Shown: positions 10,427 through 23,245 of the stretch, in pieces
Layout of the letters: every line of letters begins with the position of its first letter
Numbering within the stretch: the stretch's first letter is position 1
The notes under the pieces: generated by a model
What the model saw: the letters and a program-made list of their open reading frames with translations, nothing else
Databases searched by the model: none
Told to the model about the DNA's origin: nothing
Program-made: the position numbers and the translations under genes
Origin: Gnetum montanum
Lineage: Eukaryota > Streptophyta > Gnetopsida > Gnetales > Gnetaceae
DNA: 64,000 bases
Assembly (NCBI GenBank): GCA_015680685.1
Contig: MNCI01017832.1
Span: 170,144 to 234,143 of the forward strand
Reading direction: 5' to 3'

Positions 10427-11697
10427 GCAATATCACAGATGTAATATCATAGGGGTTATTTTGGCTATAAATATCCCTCACCTATCACATTAATGACATT
10501 AATTAATGTAGCAGTAATAAAACAGTATCAATTTATTTTTTGAATTTTGGTAGAATTTAGTGAGTACACACAATGTAGTTTGAGTCAATTGTACAACATA
10601 TTTATTTAAGTGAAATGTACCTGAACATATTGCATGAGTGGTAATAAAGATTGATATTGATTCTCTTCCATTGGAACACTTCATCTTAGATTATATTTAC
10701 TTTATAACATTTATATTCCTATGTTATTTACTTTTTAATTTGATGAGCTTAGTGATTTATTTTCCCATACACATTAGTAACTTGGTAGAATGAGTGTGAC
10801 CAACTTTGAGGATAAACACATGTTCAGTTAGTAATTCCAATAATATCATAGGGGTTAGCAATATCACAGATGTAATATCATAGGGGTTATTTTGGCAATA
10901 AATATCCCTCACCTATCACATTAATGACATTAATTAAAGTAGCAATAGTAAAACACTATCAATTTATTTGTTGAATTTTGGTAGAATTTAGTGAGTACAT
11001 GCAACATAGTTTGAGTCAATTGTACAACATATTTATTTAAGTGGAATGTACCTAAACATATTGCATGAGTGGTAATAAAGATTGAGATTGATTCTCTTCC
11101 ATTGGAACACTTCATCTTAGATTATATTTACTTTATAGCATTTATTTTCTTATGTTATTTAGTTTCTAATCTAATGAGCTTAATGATTTATTTTCCCATG
11201 CACATTAGTAACTTGGTAGAATGAGTGTGACCAACTTCAAGGATAAACATATGTTCACTTAGTAATTCCAATAATATCATAGGGGTTAGCAATATCACAA
11301 ATGTAATATCATATGGGTTATTTTGGCTATAAATATCCCTCACCTATCACATTAATGACATTCGTTAATGTAGTAGTATCAAAACCCTATCAGTTTATTT
11401 TTTGAATTTTAGTAGAAGTTAGTGAGTATGCACAATGTAGTTTGAGTCAATTGTACAACATATTTATTTAAGTGGAATGTACCTGAACATATTACATGAG
11501 TGGTAATAAAGATTGAGATTGATTCTCGTCCATTGGAACACTTCATCTTAGATTATATTTACTTTATAACATTTATTTTTCTATGTTATTTACTTTCTAA
11601 TCTAATGAGCTTAATGATTTATTTTCCCATACACATTAGTAACTTGGTAGAATGACTGTGACCAACTTCGAGCATAAACACATGTTCACTTAGTAAT
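10427..11697. repeat. Three tandem copies of a 431-bp TATA-bearing unit
   Basis: Units start at gcaatatcaca at 10427, 10858 and 11289, spaced exactly 431 bp; the third ends near 11697. Each holds ggctataaatatccctcacc (ggcaataaata in unit 2), a gtttgagtcaattgtacaac block, gattctc(t/g)tccattggaac, and an end at ttca(c/g)ttagtaatt. The third copy continues into cattattgcttggt, like the leader at 53,130-53,165 upstream of the Athila-like element. The unit is therefore probably an LTR piece amplified in tandem. Short ORFs recur in the first two units and are not genes. Confidence 0.85.
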
Positions 11698-12991
11698 TAT
11701 AGTAACATTATTGCTTGGTTTGTCCATCAGCATAATTGCTAGTAATGCTAGCAATGAATGCATAATTTCAGAACATGTACGACAAGTTGAGATTAGACAC
11801 TCATCATCCTTAGCTAGAAGAGAGCTTGATCTTTAGTTGATTAGATTAATTAATTAATTAATTTTTTTATTTTATATTAGTTTATTAAATAGTTGAATAA
11901 TATTCAAATCATACATCCCACCTTGAATTAAATCATATGCACTATAGCTGCTACTAGTCAAAGTGAGAAGACAATTATTCATGATTACCAAATAACCTCT
12001 TAAATGCTAACATTAGTACCATCCATGAATTATGACATAGTCTACTATGACACTTATAGATAGTATGGTAGAGTGTTTGGCATACTCGCTACTCATCATT
12101 TATGATAGAAATCTTCTTGGCCAAAAACATAAGAAGTCTATCAGTAGTACACATAGTGAACTAATCGTAAACAACAGATATGACAAGAATGTAAACTGCA
12201 AAGTTTACTCATGTATATTGTTTCATTTAATAAATGAAAATATTATAATACATATGGTACACTAAATAAGCCCATGTTTTCATAGGAAGGAAATGATATT
12301 TTTATAATTTTTATATATTTTATAACTATAAAGAATAAAATAATAATTAAAACCCATTGCAATCCCTTACATGACTAGTCCAATGTATACAAATAAAAGG
12401 AAATAAAACATACCTTCATGTTACAATCTCTTATAGGATAAGCACAATGTGGAAATTTAACATAAATGCAAGCTATGTTGTATTCTCTCATGGGATAGAT
12501 GCAACACTATTACATAAAAGTGACAAAATCTCTCAATCACATCTTTGATAGCCCAACATCATTCCCTATATGTATGACCTCCTCCGGCTAGGCGAAATCA
12601 TCATAAACTTTCACATTACTACGGTAATCTATTTAAGAAATTAAATCAATTATAATTTTTGAATCTAATAAATAATTTCATTAATTAAATGTCATTGACA
12701 AGGTTCAACAAAATGAAATTAAAAAAACTAAGAAAATTAAAATGAGCTTTATTCATCATGCAAACACTTGACTCTGTATTGACCAAATGTTTTGGGTTGC
12801 TAAAGCATGGTAGTACTTCAATATAGTCTCACTACATGGTGAAGTGACAACTTAAAAATATTAAAGAAAATGAATTGCATCCTTACCTGAGAAAAGAGAC
12901 AAAGCTCTTATATTAAATAAAATTTAAAAATTACAAGATCATTTAAAGCTTTTCTCCTTGGATATTTATAATTTTTAGGTTTGTAATAGAC
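11698..12991. other. AT-rich spacer, nothing recognised
   Basis: Contains a (ttaa)n run near 11846-11862 and no coherent coding frame, LTR pair or RNA gene that I can support. Confidence 0.5.
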
Positions 12992-13195
12992 GTGGTAAAG
13001 TGGTGCACCAAGTAAGGTAGCACACTAAGTAAGACAAAACACCATGTGAAGTAGCACACATGATAAGGTAGCACACCTAGTGAGACAACATACTACATGT
13101 GCTAATGCACTAGATGAGGTAGTGCACTTGGTAAGGTAGCATACCACATGAGGTAGTAAACTTGTTAAGGTAGTACACCACATGATATAGTGCCA
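12992..13195. repeat. 17-bp tandem array, about 12 units
   Basis: Successive 17-bp units share a cac/tac end and an aggtagcacac core, for example caagtaaggtagcacac, atgataaggtagcacac and ttggtaaggtagcatac. The spacing is constant at 17 bp while bases vary. The minus-strand ORF over it is a repeat translation, not a gene. Confidence 0.85.
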
Positions 13196-16100
13196 ATGAT
13201 GCATCACTACTTATTGAAACAAGCCAAAAATATAGGTTTGAGTGCACATAAATAACTTTATGCATTTGAGCTAACAAATAGGGATAAAATTACCACTAGA
13301 TGCCTCATCATTCCCTCATGATTAAATTAAGCTAGTTCCTTTATTACAACAATAAAAATTAGACTATAAATGATTTGATGTACGCTAGATGTAGAGGATT
13401 TACAACAAGATATGACATAAGACATAACATTAACTTGCCACCTCAAGAAGAAGCACTAGGAGGTGGTAGTTATGGTGAAATAACTTCTGGCATGTCTAAT
13501 GTGTATTAAGGGTATAGTGGATATTTATAGACTTGCTTTTCTAAGCTTGGTATCCTTACTTGAACAATCCTGCATTGGTCTTGTACTAGTCCTTGTTCCC
13601 CTAATAGTACCTAATATAGTTTCATTTTCTCTTGTTTATATTGTTTAGGGCACTAACTTACTTGCGTGATCTTAGGTTGCATGAACTTGAGTTGTTTCTT
13701 AGATATTTTTTGGATCAATAGAATCTACCAACAGATCATTCAAATTTCCTTCTAGTAGTTGTTGATTTGAATCTCCATCCCCACATGGTATTTTGGAAAT
13801 GACATTTATAACCTTTATATTTTCTTAGTCAGGGAGGTTTAGCTAGGTTAGGTTCAACTGGTGGTTTAAATGGTACTTGTCTTTTAGTTAGTTCCATCAT
13901 CAAGGCTTGAGCTTCTTTGAGTTCATTTGGTCTTGGCCTTTAGTATATGGAATATAATTATTTGGACTTAATTTCTAGGAAAATGCTAAAAAATCATGTA
14001 AGTTCCTTGAGATTGTATACATCCATTGCAAAAAAACACAAGAATGATGAAAAGCATAAAAGCCAAGGGTAACATGTGAAACATTATTAGAGCCAAGATT
14101 CCAAAATAACTAGGTATGTAAAATGCGATAAGGAATTTGTTTGTTTTTTAATCATACTTGATTTTGTACCTCTCCCTCACAATTAAGGTATGAATCACCC
14201 AACTTGTATAAGTAAGATACATGTTACCACTAACAATAAGAGTATAATGATGAAATATAATACATGATTTGAACATCACAAACTTCAAAAAAGAAAAGAA
14301 AATATAGATAAGAAACCATAAAATTAAATTAATATTTTAATTTAAAACTATAAATCAATTAGAAAATCAAATAGAAGTAAGAAAAGAAATTTCCTAGCTG
14401 ACCATTAATACCAATGACGATGTCACTACTCTAGCATTAGAATAATCAAGTACTTTATGCATGTATCAACTACCATCTTGTAGGAAATTTAGCATCAAAT
14501 ATTTTCCCTCATAATGTTGAGCCATTAAGAATTTGCAAGTGGATCCTCCCCATAGTAGGTGTTACTCTTACTTCTTTGGTTCCCCATGAATCAAGACTAA
14601 GTGTGGTTATAACATTGTTCTACATAAGTTTGATGACACTGATATTAACATCAACATTAGTATTACTGTTAACTCTAATGGGATACACAAAGCTCAAGTC
14701 CAATGATCACTCCTATCAATTTTGAACTCTAGATGAACTTCAAGTAAACTTCACTTAACTCCAAAGTACCAATTTAGATGTAACAAGATATAGGAAAATG
14801 CAAAATAGGATCCACAAATTTCCCACAAAACCTAACTAGACAAAGATAATGAGTATTCTAAACAATAATAATTTCTAATACTTAATTCCATTGATCATCC
14901 AAAATGATCAAAATAAGGCTAATCACCCTAATTTACCATGGCAAATAACATCATGAAAATTTCAAATCAAAATAGAGTTGAAAATAAGTGAGTTTCTTTT
15001 GAGTTGATGTAGAGGATTTCTCCTCTTGAGTTAGTTGTCTTCAAAATAGTGGCTTTAATAACAATATAATAAGAATTAAAATGCAACAATCCAAACTTGA
15101 AGCCAAAATCTTAAAAAAAGCTAACATCATGAGAAACCAAAAAAAATACCACACTTATTCTTGCTTGAAATTGAATGTGAAATTTAAAAAATTCTAGAAG
15201 AAAAGTTTCTAAGGATAGAGAAGGGCTCATGATTTCCTCACAACATACTCATAAACATCAATGATAATGAAACCTATAATGGATACTCATGATGAGCTTC
15301 ACGTACTCTCTCCTCTTTTCTCTCTTCTCTCTTGGAACTTTCTTGAACACAAGATAGAACCTCTTGATACCTATTTATATTATTAGTAAGGTATTAGTCT
15401 AGTGATAAGACTCTTGATTTGGGAACTCCAAGTTATGGCTTTAATTCTTCTAGACAATATTGAGTTATAATGTTCTAATTTATCCATAAGCATGCAATGC
15501 TAATCATTTATAAGCGAACTTCAAATTAAGATGTTCATTTTGAAGAATATTCTAAAGTTTCATGTTTTGTCAAGCTATTGAATTTTCTAATTTTTAAGAA
15601 AGATGAGCAAGAAATTATTAGTTAATCCCACTTTATTAGAAAATTTCTAGGAATGTTGATGATAATTATGCCCAGAAAATTGTTAGTCTTTTTCATTGTA
15701 TTAAGCATGTGGAATCTAATTATGTAGCATTTGGTTTTAGTAGGGATCTTTTTTTTGTTAAAATTAATCTACTTAACCATAAAATAAAATCCATATTTCA
15801 AGTAGGTGGGAAGATGTTTATTGAGTGAATTACATATTATAATATTCTTAATTCTTGAAACTTTTATCATTATGAAGGATATTTGATTAATACTTCTCCT
15901 TTTTTATTATTAAGAAAAAAGATGCTAAGGAAAAGAAAAAATATGTTACAGTTGAATATAGATTAAAATAATCAAAAATTGAAATATCAAAAATCAAAGA
16001 AGTGTTAATAATAAGAAATGATCCAATGGCGATCAAGAAACAAAAGAAGATAGAAGCTTTTGTAAATATTTTTATTTTTGGTACCAAAAGTATTGACTAG

Positions 16101-17600
16101 TATAGATAAGTAGCGTGTAAGATAAATTTTTCCTTATCTAATAAGAATTATATTTACTCAAAGACTAAAGCTGCAACATCACTATTAATTATCTACAATA
16201 TATCCTATAACTAATAGAGATGTTACAAAACCCCAAGGATTTAAATTTAACCTTGAATATCAATAAAATGAAAGATTGTAAAATTGTTAAAATTATCGAT
16301 TAGAAGCAATATAACATGACAACATTTTATAATACTAGCACATATAATTAAATGAAATTGGTTTAATAAAAATTGAAGTTTTGCATAGCCACCAAAGACA
16401 AATGTTAGAAAGAAATTTCATTAGGTACTTCATAGAATAGTACAAAATGAGTACATGTTTCAAGGAGCTCCAAATGTACATGATTTTGCAAAGATACAAA
16501 ATATATAAAATTTAGTTTTTTAGTCAAGAGGGTCGATCTTATGCTGGATTGGTCCATATTCTATCCTATGTTCCTCTTCTAATGCTTGCCCATCTATGTT
16601 GTGTTATCTACATTGAAATGCAAGAGGAGTCAGAACCCCTCATATGAGAAAGGTTATTATCTTTCCCTTTCCATGGAGCATAAAGGTTCTGGGCCAAGGT
16701 CCTAGGTTATGGGCTTGGTCAAGGACCAAGGCTTTCATTATAGTATGAAAAAGGTTACAAGGTCCAAAAATGTTACAAATTTTCCTAAAATCTGAATAAA
16801 TCCAAAAATCAAAAGTAGATTTATATATTTTTAATTTACTGTTCAAAGGTATCACACATTTATCAAGAAAAATCCCAAAACATATATATTTTAATTAGGC
16901 ATCTCCAAAGGCTAGCTCTTGGTTACCCTCACTACAAAAGGGACTCATTGATAGCTCTTAGAACAACCTCACTACTATCATTAAATTAGCCTCATGATCC
17001 TAAACAAGTCACTCATGGCTAGGTCTTGATGATAGCCTCGCTACTAACATCCTCAACGGTCGAGGCACACGTATCATTGGAAGGATAGATCTTGACTATG
17101 CCTCACTGCACACCACTAGATTCAACTACTTAGTGCCATGGTCTTAGCTAAATCCATAGCCTCAAATGAACTTATGGATCAAAATCTAAGGTAGGAAACC
17201 CATCCAACAACACTTGTTCTTATAGGATGGGTCCCACTAAAGAACACTCCACTACTACATGTAGATGGGGGCATCAAAAAGATTTATAGTTCCCACTACC
17301 AATTGAACAAAATTAGTCACACAACTATTATTACTTTATTTCAAAAGTCCATAAGTTGACAAAATGACCAAAAATCCACAAAGCTTAAATTCCTCAAAAT
17401 TCTTACCATAAGCTAGATCATGTCAAGAGGTGATTAAAATAGTCATAAGATATATGAGAAGCAAGCTCCAAAAATTTCCACAATTGCAAATACAAACAAA
17501 ATATGGAAGGAGATTTAGACACAACCAAAATTTGGTAGCATCTTAGCATAAAATTCAACATCATAGAAGAAGATGGTAAAGTAGAAGGAGGGAATATGGA
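13196..17600. other. AT-rich region without recognised genes
   Basis: Mostly AT-rich sequence. A reverse-strand TATAAATA (near 15,380) beside a pyrimidine-rich tract suggests an old LTR in minus orientation, but no partner copy was found. A Lys-rich plus-strand stretch at about 15,900-16,080 is open for some 60 codons with no recognisable motif. Degenerate ctcactac/agctctt(a/g) repeats occur at about 16,900-17,060. Confidence 0.4.
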
Positions 17601-17860
17601 GGGATGACAACATAAAAAAAAAATAGGATAGCTACATAAGAAGGAAAAAATACAATAATCTCTCTTATGGGATATACAGAAAAATATGATAATTAAATAA
17701 AAAGAAAAATAAAATAATATTTCTTATAGGATCCACAACAAAATAGGATAACCATGTGAAAAAAAAAAAACAAAAATGATCTTTTTACAAGATCTACAAC
17801 AAAATAGAAAAGCTACATAAAAAGGAAAATAAAATAATCTTTCTTACCTATGCTAGAATG
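17600..17860. repeat. Degenerate ~62-bp repeats
   Basis: About four diverged copies of a block reading aaaataggata(g/a)c(t/c)a, aaggaaaataaaataatct, ttcttat(a/g)gga and tctacaac. They appear to be an old tandem array. Confidence 0.6.
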
Positions 17861-18059
17861 TTTTCCAAAATCTTCTTAAGATCTTTCCAAGTGGACTAGA
17901 ATAAATTTGTATTTTACACCCAATACTTCCTATGAATCCCAAAGAAGCATGTGATGTGAGACTTGGGCTTGGTGTATGGAAGGGATGAGCTTAGAATGGA
18001 ATGAGCTTGACTGAAGTTGAGTGAGATATGAGAGAATGGACCCCAAATGGTCTTTATAT

Positions 18060-18265
18060 AGGCATCATCATGGGCCATGGTTTTTAAAACAAGGGGGAGA
18101 AAATAAGCAATGAAAGCCAATGGCTAGAGAAAACAAGCAATGAAGACCATGGGTAATGAAACAAGTGGCCAAAACCATGGGCGGTGAAAACAAGTAATCA
18201 AAACCACAGATGGTAAAAATAAGTGGCCAAAACCATGGTTAGTAAAAACAAGCGACCAAACCCTT
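18060..18265. repeat. Degenerate ~30-bp repeats
   Basis: Five to seven diverged copies of an aaaacaagtggccaaaaccatgg-like unit. An upstream tttatatagg at about 18,052 may be an LTR TATA box. Confidence 0.6.
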
Positions 18266-18293
18266 ATGATACTTAGCAAGCTATAGAAATGTA

Positions 18294-18325
18294 CTATTAT
18301 TATTATTATTATTATTATTATTGTG
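18294..18325. repeat. (ATT)n microsatellite
   Basis: An uninterrupted run of about nine ATT/TTA triplets. Confidence 0.9.
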
Positions 18326-18938
18326 GATAAAATATTATTATTTTTAAACATCTTGATCACCTTGTTAACATCAAATTTTGGGGTAGGATAATATTCTGAT
18401 TGCAAAAGTAATAAGCAGTAGGCTTAGGGTAGGGTGAGGATCCATATTGCTCCATGAGAAGAGTATTACATAGAAATATATATACATAGATCTAGATGTG
18501 CATAATAAAACATAAATGCATAAAAATTAAATGTGCATAACTAAACTCTCATAAGGATAAGATAAGCATAGCCAAATACTTGTAAATTCATAATGATTAT
18601 CAGAAAATAAACTTTCTAGAGTAATTGTATTTCAACATTTAATTGTAAAGAAAACCTATGACTAAGCTCCAATAATAGTAAGATAAAACATTTTTGATAA
18701 ACAAATTACATTTACTTCTATAGGATACTAACAAAAATAATCATAATGGTAATGGTAGTAATGTAATTCTATGTTTTAATTAAGAGCATTGGAACTAATT
18801 TATCAAACATATTTGACAGCATTAAAGAATTAATCATATACATTAAATAACTAAACTTATAAATTCTTAGGCTATGACAAAAGCTCATGTCAATAAGTTG
18901 GCTATAGTTAATTATAATGATTGGTGTGTGGGATGTGA

Positions 18939-18962
18939 GGGTGTGGGGGTGGGGTAGTGGGG
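18939..18962 (+). other. G-quadruplex candidate
   Basis: Four G-runs of 3, 5, 4 and 4 with loops TGT, T and TAGT fit the canonical G3+N1-7 pattern. This is exceptional in an otherwise AT-rich region. Confidence 0.7.
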
Positions 18963-20105
18963 AGGAAAGAAGTTCAAACCTCAAAAGCTAATTTTAAAGA
19001 TTCTCAATGTAAGATTAATCATGATGGACAATATGATGGAGAATTTTTGTCATCACTTGAATCTTTTTTTTTTCATAAAAGTTTGTATTTTGTTAAAGCT
19101 TTCTATTACTACCTTAAATTATTTTGTTATTTTAAGTTTAAACATGAATGTTAAAAGCAATGTAAATGTTGTTAGGACTAGGATCATTTTGATACTAATA
19201 ATCTTTTTCTTTTTAATTTTTCAAAGAAGTATTTGTAAGTTATACACTTAAGTAGATATCGCTAAATTAGGAAAAAAAATTTATTTTATATTATGTTTTA
19301 TGTTTTCTTCTTAGAATTAAGCAGGTAATATACTTTGAACTTTTTTCTTCTTCTTATTATTTTCTAGATCTAATAGCCTCTTCCCCCTCTATAAAGTCCT
19401 AGCTTAACTATATATCTTGGGGGTAAATATTGTTAAAAACCTTCTTAGATTCCAACACCTCATTGGATACATGAACAATGAAATTTTGTTATAAAATGGG
19501 ATTTTGGGCCTAAAACTTCCTTATCTCCATTGAAAGCATAAAATAATATTTTAAACTAGCAATTGTTAAAACTAAAACTATAAATATATCTATCTCTAGC
19601 ATATACAAAAATAAAATAATAATTTTAGGGGTGGGGAATGATGACATAATGAAACATAAAATAATTGAAATATGTCTACATCATAAGATATATATCTGAA
19701 TTAAACTTTTTGGCCAAAGTAAGGATGTCAAACCTCAATTAAAGGTTTATAACACAACATTATCCACTCAATTGAGGACTAACACTTCTTAAAGATATGC
19801 CATGCATCTAGAATAACAAAAATAAGTTAACCCTCCAATCATAGAGAAAGTATCCTATTTCAAAACTAGCAATCTATTCATGTGTAACTTATGCAATATT
19901 TAAACTAAACAAACAAGAAAAGCTACCCAACTAGAAATTCTAAGCTAATAAATGAAAGCTAAAAGTGATAGATAGAACCTGTTTAAAATTCCATTATATA
20001 TAAGAGTCTTTACAAGCATTTTCTTGTGATTCCCCTACTCCCATTTTAAGAAAAAAATCCCACCTTGAACTTTATATAGTAGTCTTAGGCAATTACAAGA
20101 TTTAT
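18963..20105. other. AT-rich spacer, nothing recognised
   Basis: Short overlapping ORFs near 18,957-19,251 are AT-driven and share no motif with known families. No repeat boundary is supported. Confidence 0.45.
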
Positions 20106-20109
20106 TACT

Positions 20110-21960
20110 ATGAATTCCTCACATGTTCATCATAAAACTGCAATCCTTTATTTGACTACTTAGCTTCCTGACAAATATTCTCCATTATTTGAACTTGGAT
20201 TTCTTCTATCACCAACTATTGGCATAATTTTTGATGATTAATAAGAATATTAATAGCTTAATTCATTGCATTTGGCTCAGAGCTATTGAGATTCTTGATA
20301 ACTTATTTAGCACTACTCTCCCCTAAGCATGATTCTATTATCAAGTTATTTATTTCAATTAAAGTTATCCCTACATTTGAATAAGCTTGTTCAAATTTTA
20401 GCTTCCTTTTGGTAGTTTCATGGATGATCGTTATAATAGTAATCATCATTAAATTAAGGAAACTTTGTTTATTTTAGGGTAGTTATGGGCTTTTATTTCC
20501 ATACAAATTATATATCTCCTAAGGTTTTTTCTTCATCTAAACAAACATAGCTTGTTTCTTCCTCATCTTTAAAATCACACCCCTTATTTTTCTCATCCAT
20601 TCTCTATTGTAATTAACCTATGTAATTACATCTATGAAATCAGGTTTTGCTAAGTATGAATTATCCAAAGCTTTTCCTTTTTTGGCTAAATTGCACCATT
20701 CTTGTAATTCTTGGTTTTGGTGGTGAAGTATATCCATCTTTAATCTAGAGGAAAATTGCACTTCTCTCTATATCTCCTAGCCATGGCTTTCAAATGACCT
20801 ATATTAATGAATTCCCAAAAACCAAACTTAAGGTAAAAACTTCTTATGCTTGTAATTATGCCATAGAGGGCTCTCCCACATTTGTTGATCAACTTCCAAA
20901 GCAACCAAATCAACAAGTATAAACCTTGGTAACTTAAAAGCCTTGCCCCCAAATCCTACTATTAGAATTTAAATGTAACAAGCATGAAGGAAAATGGCTT
21001 CATGGCACTTTTCCTAATTTCATTTATAGCCTATTGGTCAATCATTTTCAAAAAAATTCCTAAAATTAACTTAATTAGGTGAGGGTAAACATAGTTCATT
21101 AGAAATTTCAAAAATCATGCATAAAAAAAGATCCTCTAATAGACAACTAGAAAGAAGTCATAGTAGGAATGCTCTAGTCAAGCTCTTCTCTATGAAGCAT
21201 AATCCACAAAAATTGGAGCTATTTTCTTAGGCTTAAGAACTTTACTCATCAAATAGTCTAACAAAAATGAGCTAAGGCTTAGCTGATTTTCTTGCTCATG
21301 AATCTTAGATAAGCTCTTCTATATAGTATCGTTCATATATTAAATAAGAAAAAATGCTTACTATTTTCTAAAGCTACTAACTAGAGAAGAACTTTAAATA
21401 AGAAATAAATATTTGATGTCGAAACTTAAGCTTTTAATCTTTGGGGATAGCATTCCTATACCCTTAAGCCTTTGCTAGATTGGTTAGTGGTGGTTTGATG
21501 CTCCTTCCTATCTCAATATGATTCCAAAGTTTTTCGCTTCATCATTATACTAGCAAGCCTTTATTTTAATAATATCTAGCTCAATTATTCCATAAAGCTC
21601 ATAAGCCTTTTAGACATTGATGTCGAAGAAGCACTTGGTGTTTTTTTTAAACCTAATCTTATCCTTTTCATAAAATTTTTCCTCTATTAATCAATTTAGA
21701 ACATCCCCTATTAGATTTCCTCTATTATTTTTATAGATTTCGCACCATTCCTTCATTGACTCCAATAAATGCAAGCCTAACTTCACTATTAGATCATAAT
21801 CTTCATTAAAATAAAAGAGGTCTACCTTATTCACTTTAGCTCCAATTGCAATGTATTAATCCATTAGCAGAGGTAATAAATATTTAAATTTTATTGTTGT
21901 AGGTATTCAAAAAAAGAGAAGGTATTAACATCCTAAAATTTTTTATGATCTTTTTCATTT
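20110..21960 (-). pseudogene. Long decayed ORF of unknown identity
   Basis: On the minus strand one frame stays protein-like from about 21,960 to 20,740, broken by single stops, several at positions that could have been Trp, Gln or Arg. After a frame shift near 20,740 it goes on to about 20,110. Recognisable bits include YIAIGAKVNKVDLFYFNEDY, LLESMKEWCEIYKNNR, KPKKIAPIFVDYAS and, after the shift, HHQNQELQEWCNLAKKGKAL, the last probably helical. Total decayed length is around 600 codons. No gag, RT, integrase or transposase motif was seen. It may be an accessory ORF of a retroelement or a dead gene. Confidence 0.5.
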
Positions 21961-22160
21961 TCTTTATGTGACATCTTGTCTTTTCTCTAGACCATGCTCT
22001 TTTCCAACTTGTTTGTAGAGCTAAATTCAAACCTTAGAAATTAATTCTATAAGGGAATCTGACATGATGGAGTGAATTCAAGCTTCTTCATTAAATTTAT
22101 TCTATGTTGTGCCATGCCTTTTGCTAAGCTAGATTAAAAATAAAATGTGCATGTACACAA

Positions 22161-23229
22161 TGTGGATTGAGAACTTATAAGAGGGTTTGAATAAGTTTCG
22201 AAATAAAAATTTTACCAACCATAAAAACACATCAAATTTTATGTGGTTCTCCAACCTAGGTACATGCAAACTCAAAGGATAGAATTTGTGCATACCTTTG
22301 AAGTTTGTTTCTTCAAAAATTATGGTTTGAAGGACACCACTCCCTATACAAGCTTTAAGCTCTACTCTAGAGTATTTCATCCCAATGAAACCCCTCAACC
22401 TTGCAAGGCCTTAACAAGCTTAAAATCTAGTTTAGAGGCTCCTACAACCTTTACAAAATTATTCCTTGCTCCAGAGTGTTTTGATGTCACAAATCCACTC
22501 AATGCTATAGCATCCTAACAAGCTTAATAAGGATGTCTTCTCATAAGAAGCACATCAACCCTACAAGGCTACAAGAAAGAAGGAAAACAACAAGGAAAGA
22601 GTGTAACTAAATTTATAAATCCTTGAACTTAAAGCTCAAAACAATTGCAATCAAGAAAATGATAATACAGTGAGGAGCTGTAATAGAATAAACAATGATA
22701 GAAATTTTTGTGAATAGTTTTTGCATAATTTCCAAAATTTTGACATCATCTTATAAACTCAAAGTTTCTAAAAATGCCTCAAAATTCATGCAATCGCTAC
22801 CAAATAACTAGGGTAGATGTCTACTTCAAAGTTGATACATCTATCTAAGATTGCCCTTAATGCACGAGAGACATCTACTTGAAAAGTGGAACATCTATAG
22901 TGAAACATCTATTGTTGAAGATAGACATCTACTATTTTTCTAAGACATCTACTCAGCTTTTGAGCTTTGAATTATGAGGCATTCTCTTATCAATTTGTCT
23001 TCTTGGTAGTCCTTGGATAATCTTCATTTTACTTGTAGACCTCATTTTCATCCATGCTCGCATCTTGCCCATGTAGTCTTCATGTTGACATATTGATGTA
23101 GATCTCACTTCCTTGAGTTCTTAGATCTCTTTGTTGAGTTCTTATTCATGTCCTAAAAAATAATCATGTACCACAAACATTCTATATTCTTCATTTTTCA
23201 TAAGGTTTTAAGATACCAGAAGGTCAACA
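22161..23229 (-). repeat. Copia 3' LTR
   Basis: Shares order and sequence with 26,703-27,763: the ttcaaaaattatggtttgaa block, ccactccctatacaagcttt, a cluster of gacatcta motifs (about 22,815-22,965), and an end at (a/g)(a/g)tcaaca. An ORF inside it recurs in the other LTR and is not a gene. Confidence 0.85.
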
Positions 23230-23245
23230 ATCTTCCCCTTTTTGG

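Noticed and set aside
13025-13207. Cys/His/Leu-rich minus-strand ORF
   Set aside because: Lies wholly on the 17-bp repeat array.
20110-21960. Idea that the decayed ORF is an integrated pararetrovirus
   Set aside because: No movement-protein, coat zinc-finger, protease or RT motif could be found in any frame.
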